Below, piece by piece: positions 53,728 to 63,119 of a stretch of DNA of 64,000 bases; the first letter of the stretch is position 1, and every line of letters starts with the position of its first letter. Source of the stretch: Pseudoduganella dura (GTDB lineage Bacteria; Pseudomonadota; Gammaproteobacteria; Burkholderiales; Burkholderiaceae_D); the NCBI RefSeq assembly GCF_009727155.1, contig NZ_WNWM01000002.1, forward strand, positions 6,696,001-6,760,000, written 5' to 3'. The notes under the pieces are model-generated. The model saw only the letters and a program-made list of their open reading frames with translations. It searched no databases and was not told where the DNA came from. Position numbers and translations under genes: made by a program.

Positions 53728-54933
53728 TTACTGCACCACGCCGTTTTCCCGCAGCCGCGCGATGTCGGCCACCGTCATGCCCAGCTGCGCCAGCACGGTA
53801 TCCGTGTGCTCGCCCAGCGCGGGGCCCTGCCAGCGTACCGCGCCCGGCGTCTCGGACAACTTCGGCACGATGCCGGGCATGGCCACCTCCACGCCGTCGG
53901 GGAGCCGGTGGCGCAGGATCATGTCGCGCGCCTGGTAGTGCGGATCGGCGACGATGTCGGCCACCGAGTAGATGCGGCCGGCCGGCACCGCGGCCGTTTC
54001 CAGTTCCGCCAGAACGTGTTCGATCGGATGGCGCGACGTCCACCCGGCGATTGCCGCGTCGATCAGCGTGGCCTGGGCGGCGCGGCCGTCGTTCTGCGCG
54101 AATTGCGGATCGTCGGCCAGGTCCTGCCGGCCGATCACCGCCATCAGGCGCCTGTAGATCGGATTGCTGTTGCCGGCGATGACCACGTAGGCGCCGTCGC
54201 GCGTGGGATAGGAATTCGACGGCGCGATGCCCGGCAATGCCCCGCCGCTGCGCTCGCGCACGTGGCCCAGCAGGTCGTACTCGGGCACCAGGCTTTCCAT
54301 CAGGTTGAACACGCTCTCGACGAGCGACACGTCGACCACCTGGCCGTCGCCCTGCCCCGTCTTCACGCGCAGGACCGACATCAGCGCGCCCATCACCGCG
54401 TGCAGCGACGCGAGCGAATCGCCGAGGCTGACGCCCACGCGGGCCGGCACGCCGCCCGGTTCGCCCGTGGTGTAGCGGATGCCGCCCATCGCCTCGCCGA
54501 TCGCCCCGAAGCCGGGGCGGTCCTTGTAGGGGCCGGTCTGGCCGTAGCCGGAAATGCGCACCATCGTCAGCTTCGGATTGAGCGCATGCAGCACGTCCCA
54601 GCCCAGGCCCAGCTTTTCCAGCGCGCCCGGCTTCATGTTTTCGATCAGCACGTCCGCACCGGCGGCCAGCTCCTTGACGATCGCGATGCCTTCCGGGCTT
54701 TTCAGGTTCAGCGCCACCGAACGCTTGTTGCGCGACTGCAGGTACCACCACAGCGATGTGCCATTGTGCAGCTTGCGCCATTTGCGGATCGGGTCGCCGT
54801 CGCCGGGCGCCTCGATCTTGACCACATCGGCGCCGAATTCGGCCATCAGCCGCGCCGCGAACGGCGCCGCGATCAGCGCGCCGATCTCGATCACCTTGAT
54901 GCCTGCCAGGGGTCCGCTCGTTTTCTCTTCCAC
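53728..54933 (-). CDS. Class III CoA-transferase (CaiB/BaiF family)
   Basis: A 401-residue enzyme that moves CoA between carboxylic acids. The family start is GIKVIEIGALIAAPFAARLMAEFGADVVKIE. The catalytic Asp is in VGVSLGDSLASLHAVMGAL, and ENMKPGALEKLGLGWDVL is also diagnostic. GGAGGAGAAC is placed four bases before GTG 54933, which fixes this start against a longer frame. Substrate is not readable; no acyl-CoA dehydrogenase is adjacent to hint at a pathway. Confidence 0.88.
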   Translation of the reverse strand: MEEKTSGPLAGIKVIEIGALIAAPFAARLMAEFGADVVKIEAPGDGDPIRKWRKLHNGTSLWWYLQSRNKRSVALNLKSPEGIAIVKELAAGADVLIENMKPGALEKLGLGWDVLHALNPKLTMVRISGYGQTGPYKDRPGFGAIGEAMGGIRYTTGEPGGVPARVGVSLGDSLASLHAVMGALMSVLRVKTGQGDGQVVDVSLVESVFNLMESLVPEYDLLGHVRERSGGALPGIAPSNSYPTRDGAYVVIAGNSNPIYRRLMAVIGRQDLADDPQFAQNDGRAAQATLIDAAIAGWTSRHPIEHVLAELETAAVPAGRIYSVADIVADPHYQARDMILRHRLPDGVEVAMPGIVPKLSETPGAVRWQGPALGEHTDTVLAQLGMTVADIARLRENGVVQ

Positions 54934-55011
54934 TTGTGTTCTCCTCCACTTGTTTTTCCAGGTCGTGGGAGGATAGACAACGGCGGCGGTTCCGTCCAGC
55001 AGCAAGCTTGC

Positions 55012-55509
55012 CTAGCCCAGCAATTGCGGATTGCGCTGCCAGCAGGCGAACGTGAGCGCGCTGGCGAAGGTGACCCAGCCGAGGTAAGGCAGCAGCATCG
55101 CGCCGGCGAGGCGGTGCACCTTCCAGAACGCGATCGTGGTCGCAAGGATGAGTGCCCACAGCAGCAGCACCTCGGCGAATGCGGCGGCACCCATGTGCCA
55201 GCCGAAGAACAGCCAGCTCCACAGGGCGTTGGCGGCCAGTTGCACGAGATACAGGCCGAGCGTGCGCGGCGCGGTCGAGAAGCCGCGCACGCGCCATACC
55301 TGCCATGCCGCGATCGCCATCAGCAGGTACAGCACGGTCCACGCGGGGCCGAACACGCCGGCCGGCGGCGCCCAGTCCGGCTTGTTCAGCGCGGCGTAGA
55401 ATTGCGGCGCATCGCGCGAGGCCCAGGCGCCCAGCGCCGCGGCGGCGAACGTGACGAGCAGCCAGCCGGCCAGGCTCTTGATGTTGACGGCAAGGCGGTG
55501 TGTATTCAT
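55012..55509 (-). CDS. TspO/MBR family tryptophan-rich sensory protein
   Basis: A 165-residue membrane protein with five helices. KPDWAPPAGVFGPAWTVLYLLMAIAAWQVWR is the TspO signature, followed by NALWSWLFFGWHMGAAAFAEVLLLWALI and PYLGWVTFASALTFACWQRN. TspO proteins bind porphyrins and respond to oxygen and stress. It precedes the CoA-transferase gene on the same strand by 78 bases; co-transcription is possible but unproven. Confidence 0.93.
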   Translation of the reverse strand: MNTHRLAVNIKSLAGWLLVTFAAAALGAWASRDAPQFYAALNKPDWAPPAGVFGPAWTVLYLLMAIAAWQVWRVRGFSTAPRTLGLYLVQLAANALWSWLFFGWHMGAAAFAEVLLLWALILATTIAFWKVHRLAGAMLLPYLGWVTFASALTFACWQRNPQLLG

Positions 55510-55586
55510 GGAAGAAGTGCGCTGTTGAGAGAATGCCAACTGTAGCAGGCGCGCCGCGTGCGCGTCGCACGGGCGCGCGGCAGGTC

Positions 55587-55592
55587 TATAAT
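55587..55592 (+). promoter_or_regulatory. -10 element of the cytochrome c gene
   Basis: A perfect TATAAT ending eight bases before ATG 55600, so transcription would begin at or near the start codon. Confidence 0.5.
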
Positions 55593-55599
55593 CGAGGGC

Positions 55600-55986
55600 A
55601 TGATCCGCTCCAGCCTCGCCCTCGTTTACATGGTGCTTGCCGTGCATGCCAACGCCGCCCCTGCCACTGCCGCCGCTCCCGCCGCCGACCTGAAGGCCGG
55701 CGCGGCGGCATTCAGGGCCTGCGCTTCGTGCCACCAGGTCGGCCCGGCCGCGCGCGGCGCGTTCGGGCCGCACCTGAACGGCCTGTTCGGCCGCCGCGCC
55801 GGGAGCACGCAATATGCCTATTCCGCGGCGATGAAGAAATCGCCGGTTGTCTGGAACGACAGGACGCTGGCCGCGTTCCTGCGCGATCCGGACGATGTCG
55901 TGCCGGGCACGAAGATGCGCCTCTGGGGTTATTCCGACGAGCGCAAGATCGCCAACCTGCTAGCCTACCTGCGTCAATACCAATAA
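55600..55986 (+). CDS. Small class I cytochrome c
   Basis: A 128-residue periplasmic cytochrome with a signal peptide (1-20, ending ANAAP). The heme attachment site is CASCH (near residue 41) and the distal ligand is the Met of PGTKMRLWGY. The layout, with FGPHLNGLFGRRAGS after the heme site, is that of cytochrome c2/c550 electron carriers. A TATAAT box ends eight bases before the ATG, yet GAGGG lies just before it, so the transcript may be leaderless or the ribosome site may be chance. Partner oxidase unknown. Confidence 0.9.
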   Translation: MIRSSLALVYMVLAVHANAAPATAAAPAADLKAGAAAFRACASCHQVGPAARGAFGPHLNGLFGRRAGSTQYAYSAAMKKSPVVWNDRTLAAFLRDPDDVVPGTKMRLWGYSDERKIANLLAYLRQYQ

Positions 55987-55988
55987 TC

Positions 55989-56228
55989 ATGCCGACCACG
56001 ATCACGCACCGCCGCACCCGCATCGTTACCCTCGATACCGGCGAGGAGCCGGGTTCCCATTGCCGCCCGGGCGACATCGCCATCCAGCAGGTCGAAGGCG
56101 GCTGGACCTTGTGGTTCGTCGGCGACGACGGCAGCATCGAAGGCTACGACGAGCCCTATCCATCGGAGAAGGAAGCGCTGTGGTCGGCCAAGGCCGCCGC
56201 CGAGTACAGCGCCAGCGACCAGTCGTAG
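55989..56228 (+). CDS. Small conserved-looking protein of unknown function
   Basis: A 79-residue soluble protein starting two bases after the cytochrome c stop. It has a compact, ordered look (TITHRRTRIVTLDTGEEPG, IQQVEGGWTLWFVGDDGSIEGYDEPY, then a helical Ala-rich end). No family is recognised. The tight spacing suggests it is co-transcribed with the cytochrome. Confidence 0.55.
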   Translation: MPTTITHRRTRIVTLDTGEEPGSHCRPGDIAIQQVEGGWTLWFVGDDGSIEGYDEPYPSEKEALWSAKAAAEYSASDQS

Positions 56229-56306
56229 GCCGGCGGCAGCGCGCCGTGCACCGAACTTGGCAAAATTGCTATAGACTGTGCCTTCCTTTCATACATGGAG
56301 TGCACG

Positions 56307-56663
56307 ATGGCTCAGGATCTGGTTCTCGATAACCGCACCGACTCGGCCAAGAGCTGGGCTCAGTGGCTGTACGTGGCGCATGGCCTCAGCGTGCTGTTTA
56401 CTCTCGGCGCGCTGTCGTTCATTCCGCTGATCTTCAATTACGTGAAACGCCCGGAAACGGACGGCACATTCGTCCACAGCCATCACGGCTGGCAGATCCG
56501 CTCGTTCTGGTGGTACATGGTGTGGATGGCGGTGGGCTGGATTCTCGTGTTCACGATCGTCGGCCTGCTGTTCGCGTGGATCGTGTTCGCCGGCGCCTGG
56601 CTGTGGAAGGCCTACCGGCTGATCCGCGGCTTCATCGCGCTGAACAACAACGAGCCGATCTGA
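56307..56663 (+). CDS. Small membrane protein (DUF4870-like)
   Basis: A 118-residue protein with three helices (about 22-45, 65-90 and 90-105). A conserved-looking loop HSHHGWQIRSFWWYMVWMAVGW separates the first two. The pattern resembles DUF4870-type proteins of other betaproteobacteria. TGGAG at 56296-56300 supports ATG 56307 over ATG 56295. Function unknown. Confidence 0.7.
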   Translation: MAQDLVLDNRTDSAKSWAQWLYVAHGLSVLFTLGALSFIPLIFNYVKRPETDGTFVHSHHGWQIRSFWWYMVWMAVGWILVFTIVGLLFAWIVFAGAWLWKAYRLIRGFIALNNNEPI

Positions 56664-56750
56664 CGACACGCTGACGCCGATCTGATCGGTCCACAGGGAG
56701 CCGCGGCCGCGGCTCCCCGCTCTTCCGCAGCACCCTTTTACAGCAGCCTT

Positions 56751-58172
56751 CTACAGCACCCGCAGGAACGCCACCAGGTCGGCCTTCTCGCCATCCGTCA
56801 GCTTCGTTTCCAGCACGAGGTTGAAGAACTCCACCGTGTCTTCCAGCGTGATCAGGCGCCCGTCGTGCAGGTATGGCGGCGATTCCTTGATGCCGCGCAG
56901 CGGGAAGGTCTTGATCTTGCCATCGCCCACCGCCTTCATGCCATTCACCATCTGGACCTTGTAGAACCGTTCCGTCTTCAGGTCGTGCATCAGGTTGTCC
57001 GTGTAGTACGGCGCCGCGTGGCACGTGACGCACTGGCCCTTGCCGTTGAAGACCGCCTCGCCGCGCAGCTCCTGCGCCGTGGCCTTCTTCGGATCGAGCT
57101 TGCCCAGCACGTTCAGCTTCGGTGCCGGCGGGAAGTCCAGCAGCGCCTGGAACTCGCCCATGAACTGCACCTGGCTGCCCCGTTCGAGCACGTTGACGCC
57201 CTTCTTCGTGGCGATCACCGGATCGCCGTCGAAATAGGCGGCGCGCTGTTCGAACTCGGTGAAATCCTCCACGGTCTTCAGCGCGCGCTGCGAACCGAAC
57301 AGGCGCTGCACGTTCACGCCGCGCAGCGTGGGCGTTTCGATCCGGTGCCGCAGTTCCTGAGGCCGGATATCGCCGACCAGGTGCGTGGACCCGTTGGTGT
57401 GGCCGTTGGCGTGGCAGTCGAAGCACGTGACGCCACGGCTGGGCCGCACCGAGCGCCGGTCTTCCGTCTGGTTGAACTGCTGCTGCGGGAACGGCGTGAG
57501 CAGCAGGCGCAGGCCCTCAATCTGTTTCGGATTGAGGATGCCATTGAAGATCGCGTAAAAATTGTCGATGGTCAGCAGCTGGCCCTTCGACACGTCGCCC
57601 ATTTCCGGGTGCGTGGTAAGGAAGATCGGCGCCGGGAACTCGGGCAGGATGTGGTCCGGCAGGTCGAAGCCCAGGTCGAAGCGGTTCAGGTCGCGCGCCT
57701 CCTGGCGCAGGATCTCGTCGATGTGGAACTGCGGGAACAGCATGCCGCCTTCGGGATGGTTCGGGTGCGACAGCGGCAGGAAGCCGGCCGGATACAGCCC
57801 CTTCGCCTTGATATCGTCGGGGCTCATGCCGGCCAGCTGTTGCCAGCTGACGCCCGTCGGCAGCTTCACGCGCACGCCCTCCTGCACGGGCTTGCCGCGG
57901 AACATCGTCACGCCCGCCGCGGGACGGTTGGCGAGGTCGTAGCGCTGCGCCAGCAAGTCCTGCTGGCGCCGCTCGATGGCGGGCCGAGCCGCCTTCATGC
58001 GTTCCAGCGTGACGTTGAAAGGCTCGGTGATGTCGACCTTCGAATAGCTGGTCGGCGCCTGCGGAGGAGATGGCGGCGGCTTGGGCCTGGCATCCTGCGT
58101 CCACACCAGGGCCGGGATCAGCGCGATCGCGGCGGCAAGCGCACTCCTGACGAACAGCTTCGAAGCATTCAT
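56751..58172 (-). CDS. Di-heme cytochrome c peroxidase / MauG-like protein
   Basis: A 473-residue periplasmic protein with a signal peptide (1-25, ending VWTQ). Two heme c sites are present: CFDCH (about residue 250) and CVTCH (about 385). The late helical part GIKESPPYLHDGRLITLEDTVEFFNLVLETKLTDGEKADLVAFLRVL is the usual end of the cytochrome c peroxidase/MauG superfamily. Distance between hemes is larger than in classic CcpA, so peroxidase activity is not certain. A very strong ribosome site, AAAGGAGGAG, precedes ATG 58172. Confidence 0.82.
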   Translation of the reverse strand: MNASKLFVRSALAAAIALIPALVWTQDARPKPPPSPPQAPTSYSKVDITEPFNVTLERMKAARPAIERRQQDLLAQRYDLANRPAAGVTMFRGKPVQEGVRVKLPTGVSWQQLAGMSPDDIKAKGLYPAGFLPLSHPNHPEGGMLFPQFHIDEILRQEARDLNRFDLGFDLPDHILPEFPAPIFLTTHPEMGDVSKGQLLTIDNFYAIFNGILNPKQIEGLRLLLTPFPQQQFNQTEDRRSVRPSRGVTCFDCHANGHTNGSTHLVGDIRPQELRHRIETPTLRGVNVQRLFGSQRALKTVEDFTEFEQRAAYFDGDPVIATKKGVNVLERGSQVQFMGEFQALLDFPPAPKLNVLGKLDPKKATAQELRGEAVFNGKGQCVTCHAAPYYTDNLMHDLKTERFYKVQMVNGMKAVGDGKIKTFPLRGIKESPPYLHDGRLITLEDTVEFFNLVLETKLTDGEKADLVAFLRVL

Positions 58173-58308
58173 CACTCCTCCTTTGTTGTTGTGTAAAAGG
58201 GGCTCAGCAATCTCCTGTGTTCATTAAAGCAGTCGGCAACGTCAATTTAAAGGATGGGAACGATTGAATTGATTGATCGCCGGGATAGGCGCGGGCTAAG
58301 AGCGCGGT

Positions 58309-59475
58309 TCAGAGCAGCGCCAGCGCCGCCTCGATGTCGGCGATCAGGTCCGCCGGGTCTTCGAGCCCGATATTGAAGCGCACCAGGATGCCGGCATCCG
58401 GCCAGCCGCGGCGCATGCCCTGGATGCGGTACGGCACGCACAGGCTGTTCGGCCCGCCCCAGCTGTAGCCGATCTTGAACAGCTTCAGCGCGTCGACGAA
58501 CCGGTCGGTCTGCTCCTCGGTATGGCGGGCGTCGAACAGCACAGAGAACAGGCCGCCGGCGCCGGTGAAGTCGCGCTTCCAGATCTCGTGGCCCGGGCAA
58601 TCCTCGAACGCCGGGTGCAGCACCTTCGTGATTTCCGGCCGCGTCTTCAGCCACGCGGCCACCCTGCGCGCGCCGGCGTCGTGCGCGTCGAAGCGCAGCT
58701 TCATCGTCGGCAGGCCGCGCATCACCAGGTAGGCATCGTCGGCGCCGACGCCGTAGCCGAGCCGCATGTGCGACAGCGACAGGCGCTCGTGCAGCTTGTC
58801 GTCGCGGCTGATGACAGCGCCCATCAGCACGTCCGCGCCGCCGGACTGGTATTTCGTCAGCGCCTGCACGACGATATCGACGCCGAGGTCGAACGCGCGC
58901 AGCGCGATGCCGGCGGACCAGGTGTTGTCCAGCGCGACGACCACGCCCTTCGCCTTCGCCGCCGCGCAGATCGCCGGCAGGTCAGGCACTTCCATCGACA
59001 CGGAACCCGGCGCCTCGGTCCAGATGAGCTTCGTGTTCGGCCCGATCAGCGCCGCGATGCCGGCGCCCACCAGCGGATCGTAGTAGCGCGCGGTGATGCC
59101 CATCGCATCCTGCAGCCAGTTGCCCAGCACGCGGTTGGGGTTGTACACGTTATCGGGCAGCAGCACGTCGTCGCCGGTCTTGAGCAGCGCCAGGTCGACC
59201 ATCGCGATCGCGGCCAGGCCCGACGGCGCCAGCAGGCAATCCTTGCCGTCCTCGATCTGCGCCAGGCGCGCCTCCAGCGTAAACGTGGTGGGCGTGCCGT
59301 GCAGGCCATAGGTGTACGCGCTCTTGTCTTTCCAGTTACCGGAACGCAGCGCCGCCACGTTGGGGAACAGCACCGTCGAGGCATGATGGATGGCGGGCGG
59401 GAACGCGCCGAAGCCTGCCGGCGGCTGGTAATCGGCGTGGATCAGCGAGGTCTGCGGGGATTTTTTGGTCGTCAT
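58309..59475 (-). CDS. metC: Cystathionine beta-lyase
   Basis: A 388-residue PLP enzyme of the Cys/Met metabolism family. The PLP lysine is in QALTKYQSGGADVLMGAV. Cofactor contacts are in APSGLAAIAMVDLALLKTGDDVLLPDNVYNP and VVALDNTWSAGI. The early YGLHGTPTTFTLEARLAQIEDG and late GYSWGGPNSLCVP are MetC-like rather than MetB-like. It cleaves cystathionine to homocysteine, pyruvate and ammonia. The rimO terminator lies 31 bases upstream, so it has its own promoter. Confidence 0.88.
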   Translation of the reverse strand: MTTKKSPQTSLIHADYQPPAGFGAFPPAIHHASTVLFPNVAALRSGNWKDKSAYTYGLHGTPTTFTLEARLAQIEDGKDCLLAPSGLAAIAMVDLALLKTGDDVLLPDNVYNPNRVLGNWLQDAMGITARYYDPLVGAGIAALIGPNTKLIWTEAPGSVSMEVPDLPAICAAAKAKGVVVALDNTWSAGIALRAFDLGVDIVVQALTKYQSGGADVLMGAVISRDDKLHERLSLSHMRLGYGVGADDAYLVMRGLPTMKLRFDAHDAGARRVAAWLKTRPEITKVLHPAFEDCPGHEIWKRDFTGAGGLFSVLFDARHTEEQTDRFVDALKLFKIGYSWGGPNSLCVPYRIQGMRRGWPDAGILVRFNIGLEDPADLIADIEAALALL

Positions 59476-59505
59476 GAATGGGCTCAACTCCAACTGCGCG
59501 GGAAT

Positions 59506-59532
59506 AAAAAAAGGCGGACCGCATGGTCCGCC
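59506..59532 (-). terminator. Terminator after rimO
   Basis: On the minus strand, stem GGCGGACC / GGTCCGCC with loop ATGC is followed by a run of seven T. It lies 69 bases after the rimO stop and just before metC. Confidence 0.88.
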
Positions 59533-59600
59533 CTTCATTGTAGCCGCTGGCTCGTTGCAGCCTGCGTTCAGCCGGTCAGCCGGAAGCGCCCCCTATCGGG

Positions 59601-60992
59601 TTACGCTTCCCCCCACAGGTCGTGCGCATCGGCGCGGGTGATCCCGACATCGTAGAACTGCCCGACCGCCAGCTTTTTATTCGGCTCGAACGGCTTCTTG
59701 ACATGCACCACGCCATCGATTTCCGGCGCATCGGCGGCCGAGCGGCCGATCGCGCCCGTCGGGGTCAGCTCGTCGATCAGCACGCGGACCGTCTTGCCGA
59801 TCTTGGCCTTCAGGCGCGCCTTCGAAATCTCCTCCTGCAGCAGCATCACGCGGCCGCGGCGCTCTTCGCGCAGCTCTTCCGGGACCGGGTTGGCGATCTC
59901 GTTGGCGGTCGCGCCTTCCACCGGCGAGTAGGCGAAGCAGCCCAGCCGGTCGATCTGCGCTTCCTTCAGGAAGTCCAGCAGGTATTCGAACTCGGCTTCC
60001 GTCTCGCCCGGGAAGCCGGCGATGAAGGTCGAGCGGATCGTCAGGTCGGGGTTCATCTGGCGCCACTTCAGGATGCGTTCCAGGTTCTTCTCGCCGGAGG
60101 CCGGGCGCTTCATCCGCTTCAGCACTTCCGGATGCGCGTGCTGCATCGGGATGTCGAGGTAAGGCAGGATGTGGCCGCCGCTCATCATCGGGATGATTTC
60201 ATCCACGTGCGGGTAGGGATACACGTAATGCAGGCGCACCCAGGCGCCGTACTGCGCGGCCAGCTGGCCCAGCGCCTCGGTCAGCTGCGTCATGTGCGTC
60301 TTGACCGGGCGGCCGTTCCAGAAGCCGGAGCGGAACTTCACGTCGATGCCGTAGGCCGACGTGTCCTGCGAAATCACCAGCAGTTCCTTGACGCCGGCCT
60401 TGAACAGGTTTTCCGCCTCGATCATCAGTTCGCCGATCGGGCGCGACACCAGGTCGCCGCGCATCGACGGGATGATGCAGAACGAGCAGCGGTGGTTGCA
60501 GCCCTCGGAAATCTTCAGGTAGGCGTAGTGCTTCGGCGTGAGCTTCACGCCCTGCGGCGGCAACAGGTCGATGAACGGCTCGTGCGGTTTCGGCAGGTGC
60601 GTGTGCACCTGCGCCATCACCTCGCCCACCGCGTGCGGGCCGGTCACGGCCAGCACCTTCGGGTGGATTTTCTGGATCAGGTCGCTGCCATCGGTATCCT
60701 TCTTGGCGCCCAGGCAGCCGGTGACGATGACCTTGCCGTTCTCGGCCAGTGCTTCGCCGATCGCATCGAGCGATTCCTGCACGGCGGCATCGATGAAGCC
60801 GCAGGTATTGACGATCACGAGATCGGCGCCGGCGTACGACTTGGCGGTCTCGTACCCTTCGGCGCGCAGTTGCGTGAGGATCTGTTCGGAATCGACCAGC
60901 GCCTTCGGGCAGCCGAGCGAGACAAAGCCCACTTTCGGTGCTGGCGATCCATCGGCGGGCTTGGTAAGACGGGAAAGTGGCTGAGATTGCAT
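59601..60992 (-). CDS. rimO: Ribosomal protein S12 methylthiotransferase RimO
   Basis: A 463-residue radical-SAM enzyme that methylthiolates Asp-88 of ribosomal protein S12. The N-terminal UPF0004 domain has [16 protein letters not shown] and NTCGFID, ligands of the auxiliary cluster. The radical-SAM triad is in [17 protein letters not shown], and a C-terminal TRAM domain ends the protein. Length is normal. ATG 60992 is the first good start. Confidence 0.96.
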   Translation of the reverse strand: MQSQPLSRLTKPADGSPAPKVGFVSLGCPKALVDSEQILTQLRAEGYETAKSYAGADLVIVNTCGFIDAAVQESLDAIGEALAENGKVIVTGCLGAKKDTDGSDLIQKIHPKVLAVTGPHAVGEVMAQVHTHLPKPHEPFIDLLPPQGVKLTPKHYAYLKISEGCNHRCSFCIIPSMRGDLVSRPIGELMIEAENLFKAGVKELLVISQDTSAYGIDVKFRSGFWNGRPVKTHMTQLTEALGQLAAQYGAWVRLHYVYPYPHVDEIIPMMSGGHILPYLDIPMQHAHPEVLKRMKRPASGEKNLERILKWRQMNPDLTIRSTFIAGFPGETEAEFEYLLDFLKEAQIDRLGCFAYSPVEGATANEIANPVPEELREERRGRVMLLQEEISKARLKAKIGKTVRVLIDELTPTGAIGRSAADAPEIDGVVHVKKPFEPNKKLAVGQFYDVGITRADAHDLWGEA

Positions 60993-61074
60993 GTTTTAAC
61001 AACGAATGTCGGGACCAATCGGCTATTTTACCTGATGTGGGCTGCATGCGATATGGGCAGTGCATGGAAGAACC

Positions 61075-61106
61075 GGTGTCCGACACCATGAATGGTGTCC
61101 GGCACC
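61075..61106. repeat. Two adjacent hairpins of the GGTGYC repeat family
   Basis: GGTGTCCGACACC (61075-61087) and GGTGTCCGGCACC (61094-61106), separated by ATGAAT. They are intergenic between rimO and the sugar ABC genes and resemble the units at 36653-36708. Confidence 0.6.
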
Positions 61107-61144
61107 ACATCTTCCGGCTGCGGCATGCCTGTTACAGCCACTGG

Positions 61145-62200
<1,056 letters not shown>

Positions 62201-62207
62201 GGAGTGC

Positions 62208-63119
62208 TTATCCCTTTACTGCGCCGCTGGCGATGCCGCGCACGAACCAGCGGCCGGAGAAGAAATACAGCGCGAGCGGTACCAGCGAAGTGAGCAGCGT
62301 GGCGGCCATGTTCACGTTGTACAGGCGCTCGCCGGTCGTGGTGTTGATGATGTTGTTCAGCTGGACCGTCATCGGCAGGTTGTCCGATCCCGCGAACACG
62401 AGGCCGAGCAGGAAATCGTTCCAGATGTTGGTCACCTGCATGATCGCGGCCACCGCCATCACAGGCGCCGACATGGGCAGCATCAGCGAATAAAAGATGC
62501 GCCAGAAGCCGCCGCCATCGATCCGCGCGGCCATGAACAGTTCCTGCGGCAGCGCCGCGTAGTAATTGCGGAACAGCAGCGTCATCATCGGCATGCCGAA
62601 CACCAGGTGCACGAGGACGATGCCCGGCAGCGAACTGTACAGGCCAGCCGCCGCCAGTGCCCGCACCAGGGGATACAGCAGCACCTGCCCGGGAACGAAG
62701 GCGCCGATCATCAGCACCGCGAACAGCGCGTTGGCGCCACGCGGCCGCCAGAACGACAGCGCATAGCCGTTGACGGCGCCGATCGCGATCGACAGCAGCA
62801 CGCTGGGCACGGTGATCTTCACCGAGTTCCAGAAGCCGCCGCGGATGCCTTCGCATTCGAGCCCCGTGCATGCCGCCTGCCAGGCGTTGCGCCATGGCTC
62901 GAACGTCGGCGCCAGCGGCAGCGCGAAGATGTTGCCGAGGCGGATTTCCGCCATCGGCTTCACCGACGTCACGAGCATCACGTAAAGCGGCACCAGGAAG
63001 AACAGCGCCGCCGTCAGCAGGAACGCGTAGATGCCGAGACGCGCCGGCGTGAGCAGCGGCTTGCGCGGTCGCACCCTGGCGGCCGGCGGCAGCACCGCCA
63101 GGTCGCAGTCCCGCTTCAC
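62208..63119 (-). CDS. Sugar ABC transporter permease (MalG type)
   Basis: A 303-residue CUT1 permease with six helices. The EAA coupling loop is MAARIDGGGFWRIFYSLMLPMSAPVMAV. The start is GTG 63119, whose bases overlap the stop of the upstream permease (GTGA), so the two are coupled. An unusual extra stretch with two Cys (AACTGLECEG, about 85-94) sits in the first periplasmic loop. Confidence 0.9.
   Translation of the reverse strand: MKRDCDLAVLPPAARVRPRKPLLTPARLGIYAFLLTAALFFLVPLYVMLVTSVKPMAEIRLGNIFALPLAPTFEPWRNAWQAACTGLECEGIRGGFWNSVKITVPSVLLSIAIGAVNGYALSFWRPRGANALFAVLMIGAFVPGQVLLYPLVRALAAAGLYSSLPGIVLVHLVFGMPMMTLLFRNYYAALPQELFMAARIDGGGFWRIFYSLMLPMSAPVMAVAAIMQVTNIWNDFLLGLVFAGSDNLPMTVQLNNIINTTTGERLYNVNMAATLLTSLVPLALYFFSGRWFVRGIASGAVKG

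Noticed and set aside
56258..56276. A sigma-54 promoter before the small membrane gene at 56307
   Set aside because: TTGGCA and TTGCT are present but the GG-to-GC spacing is about three bases too short.
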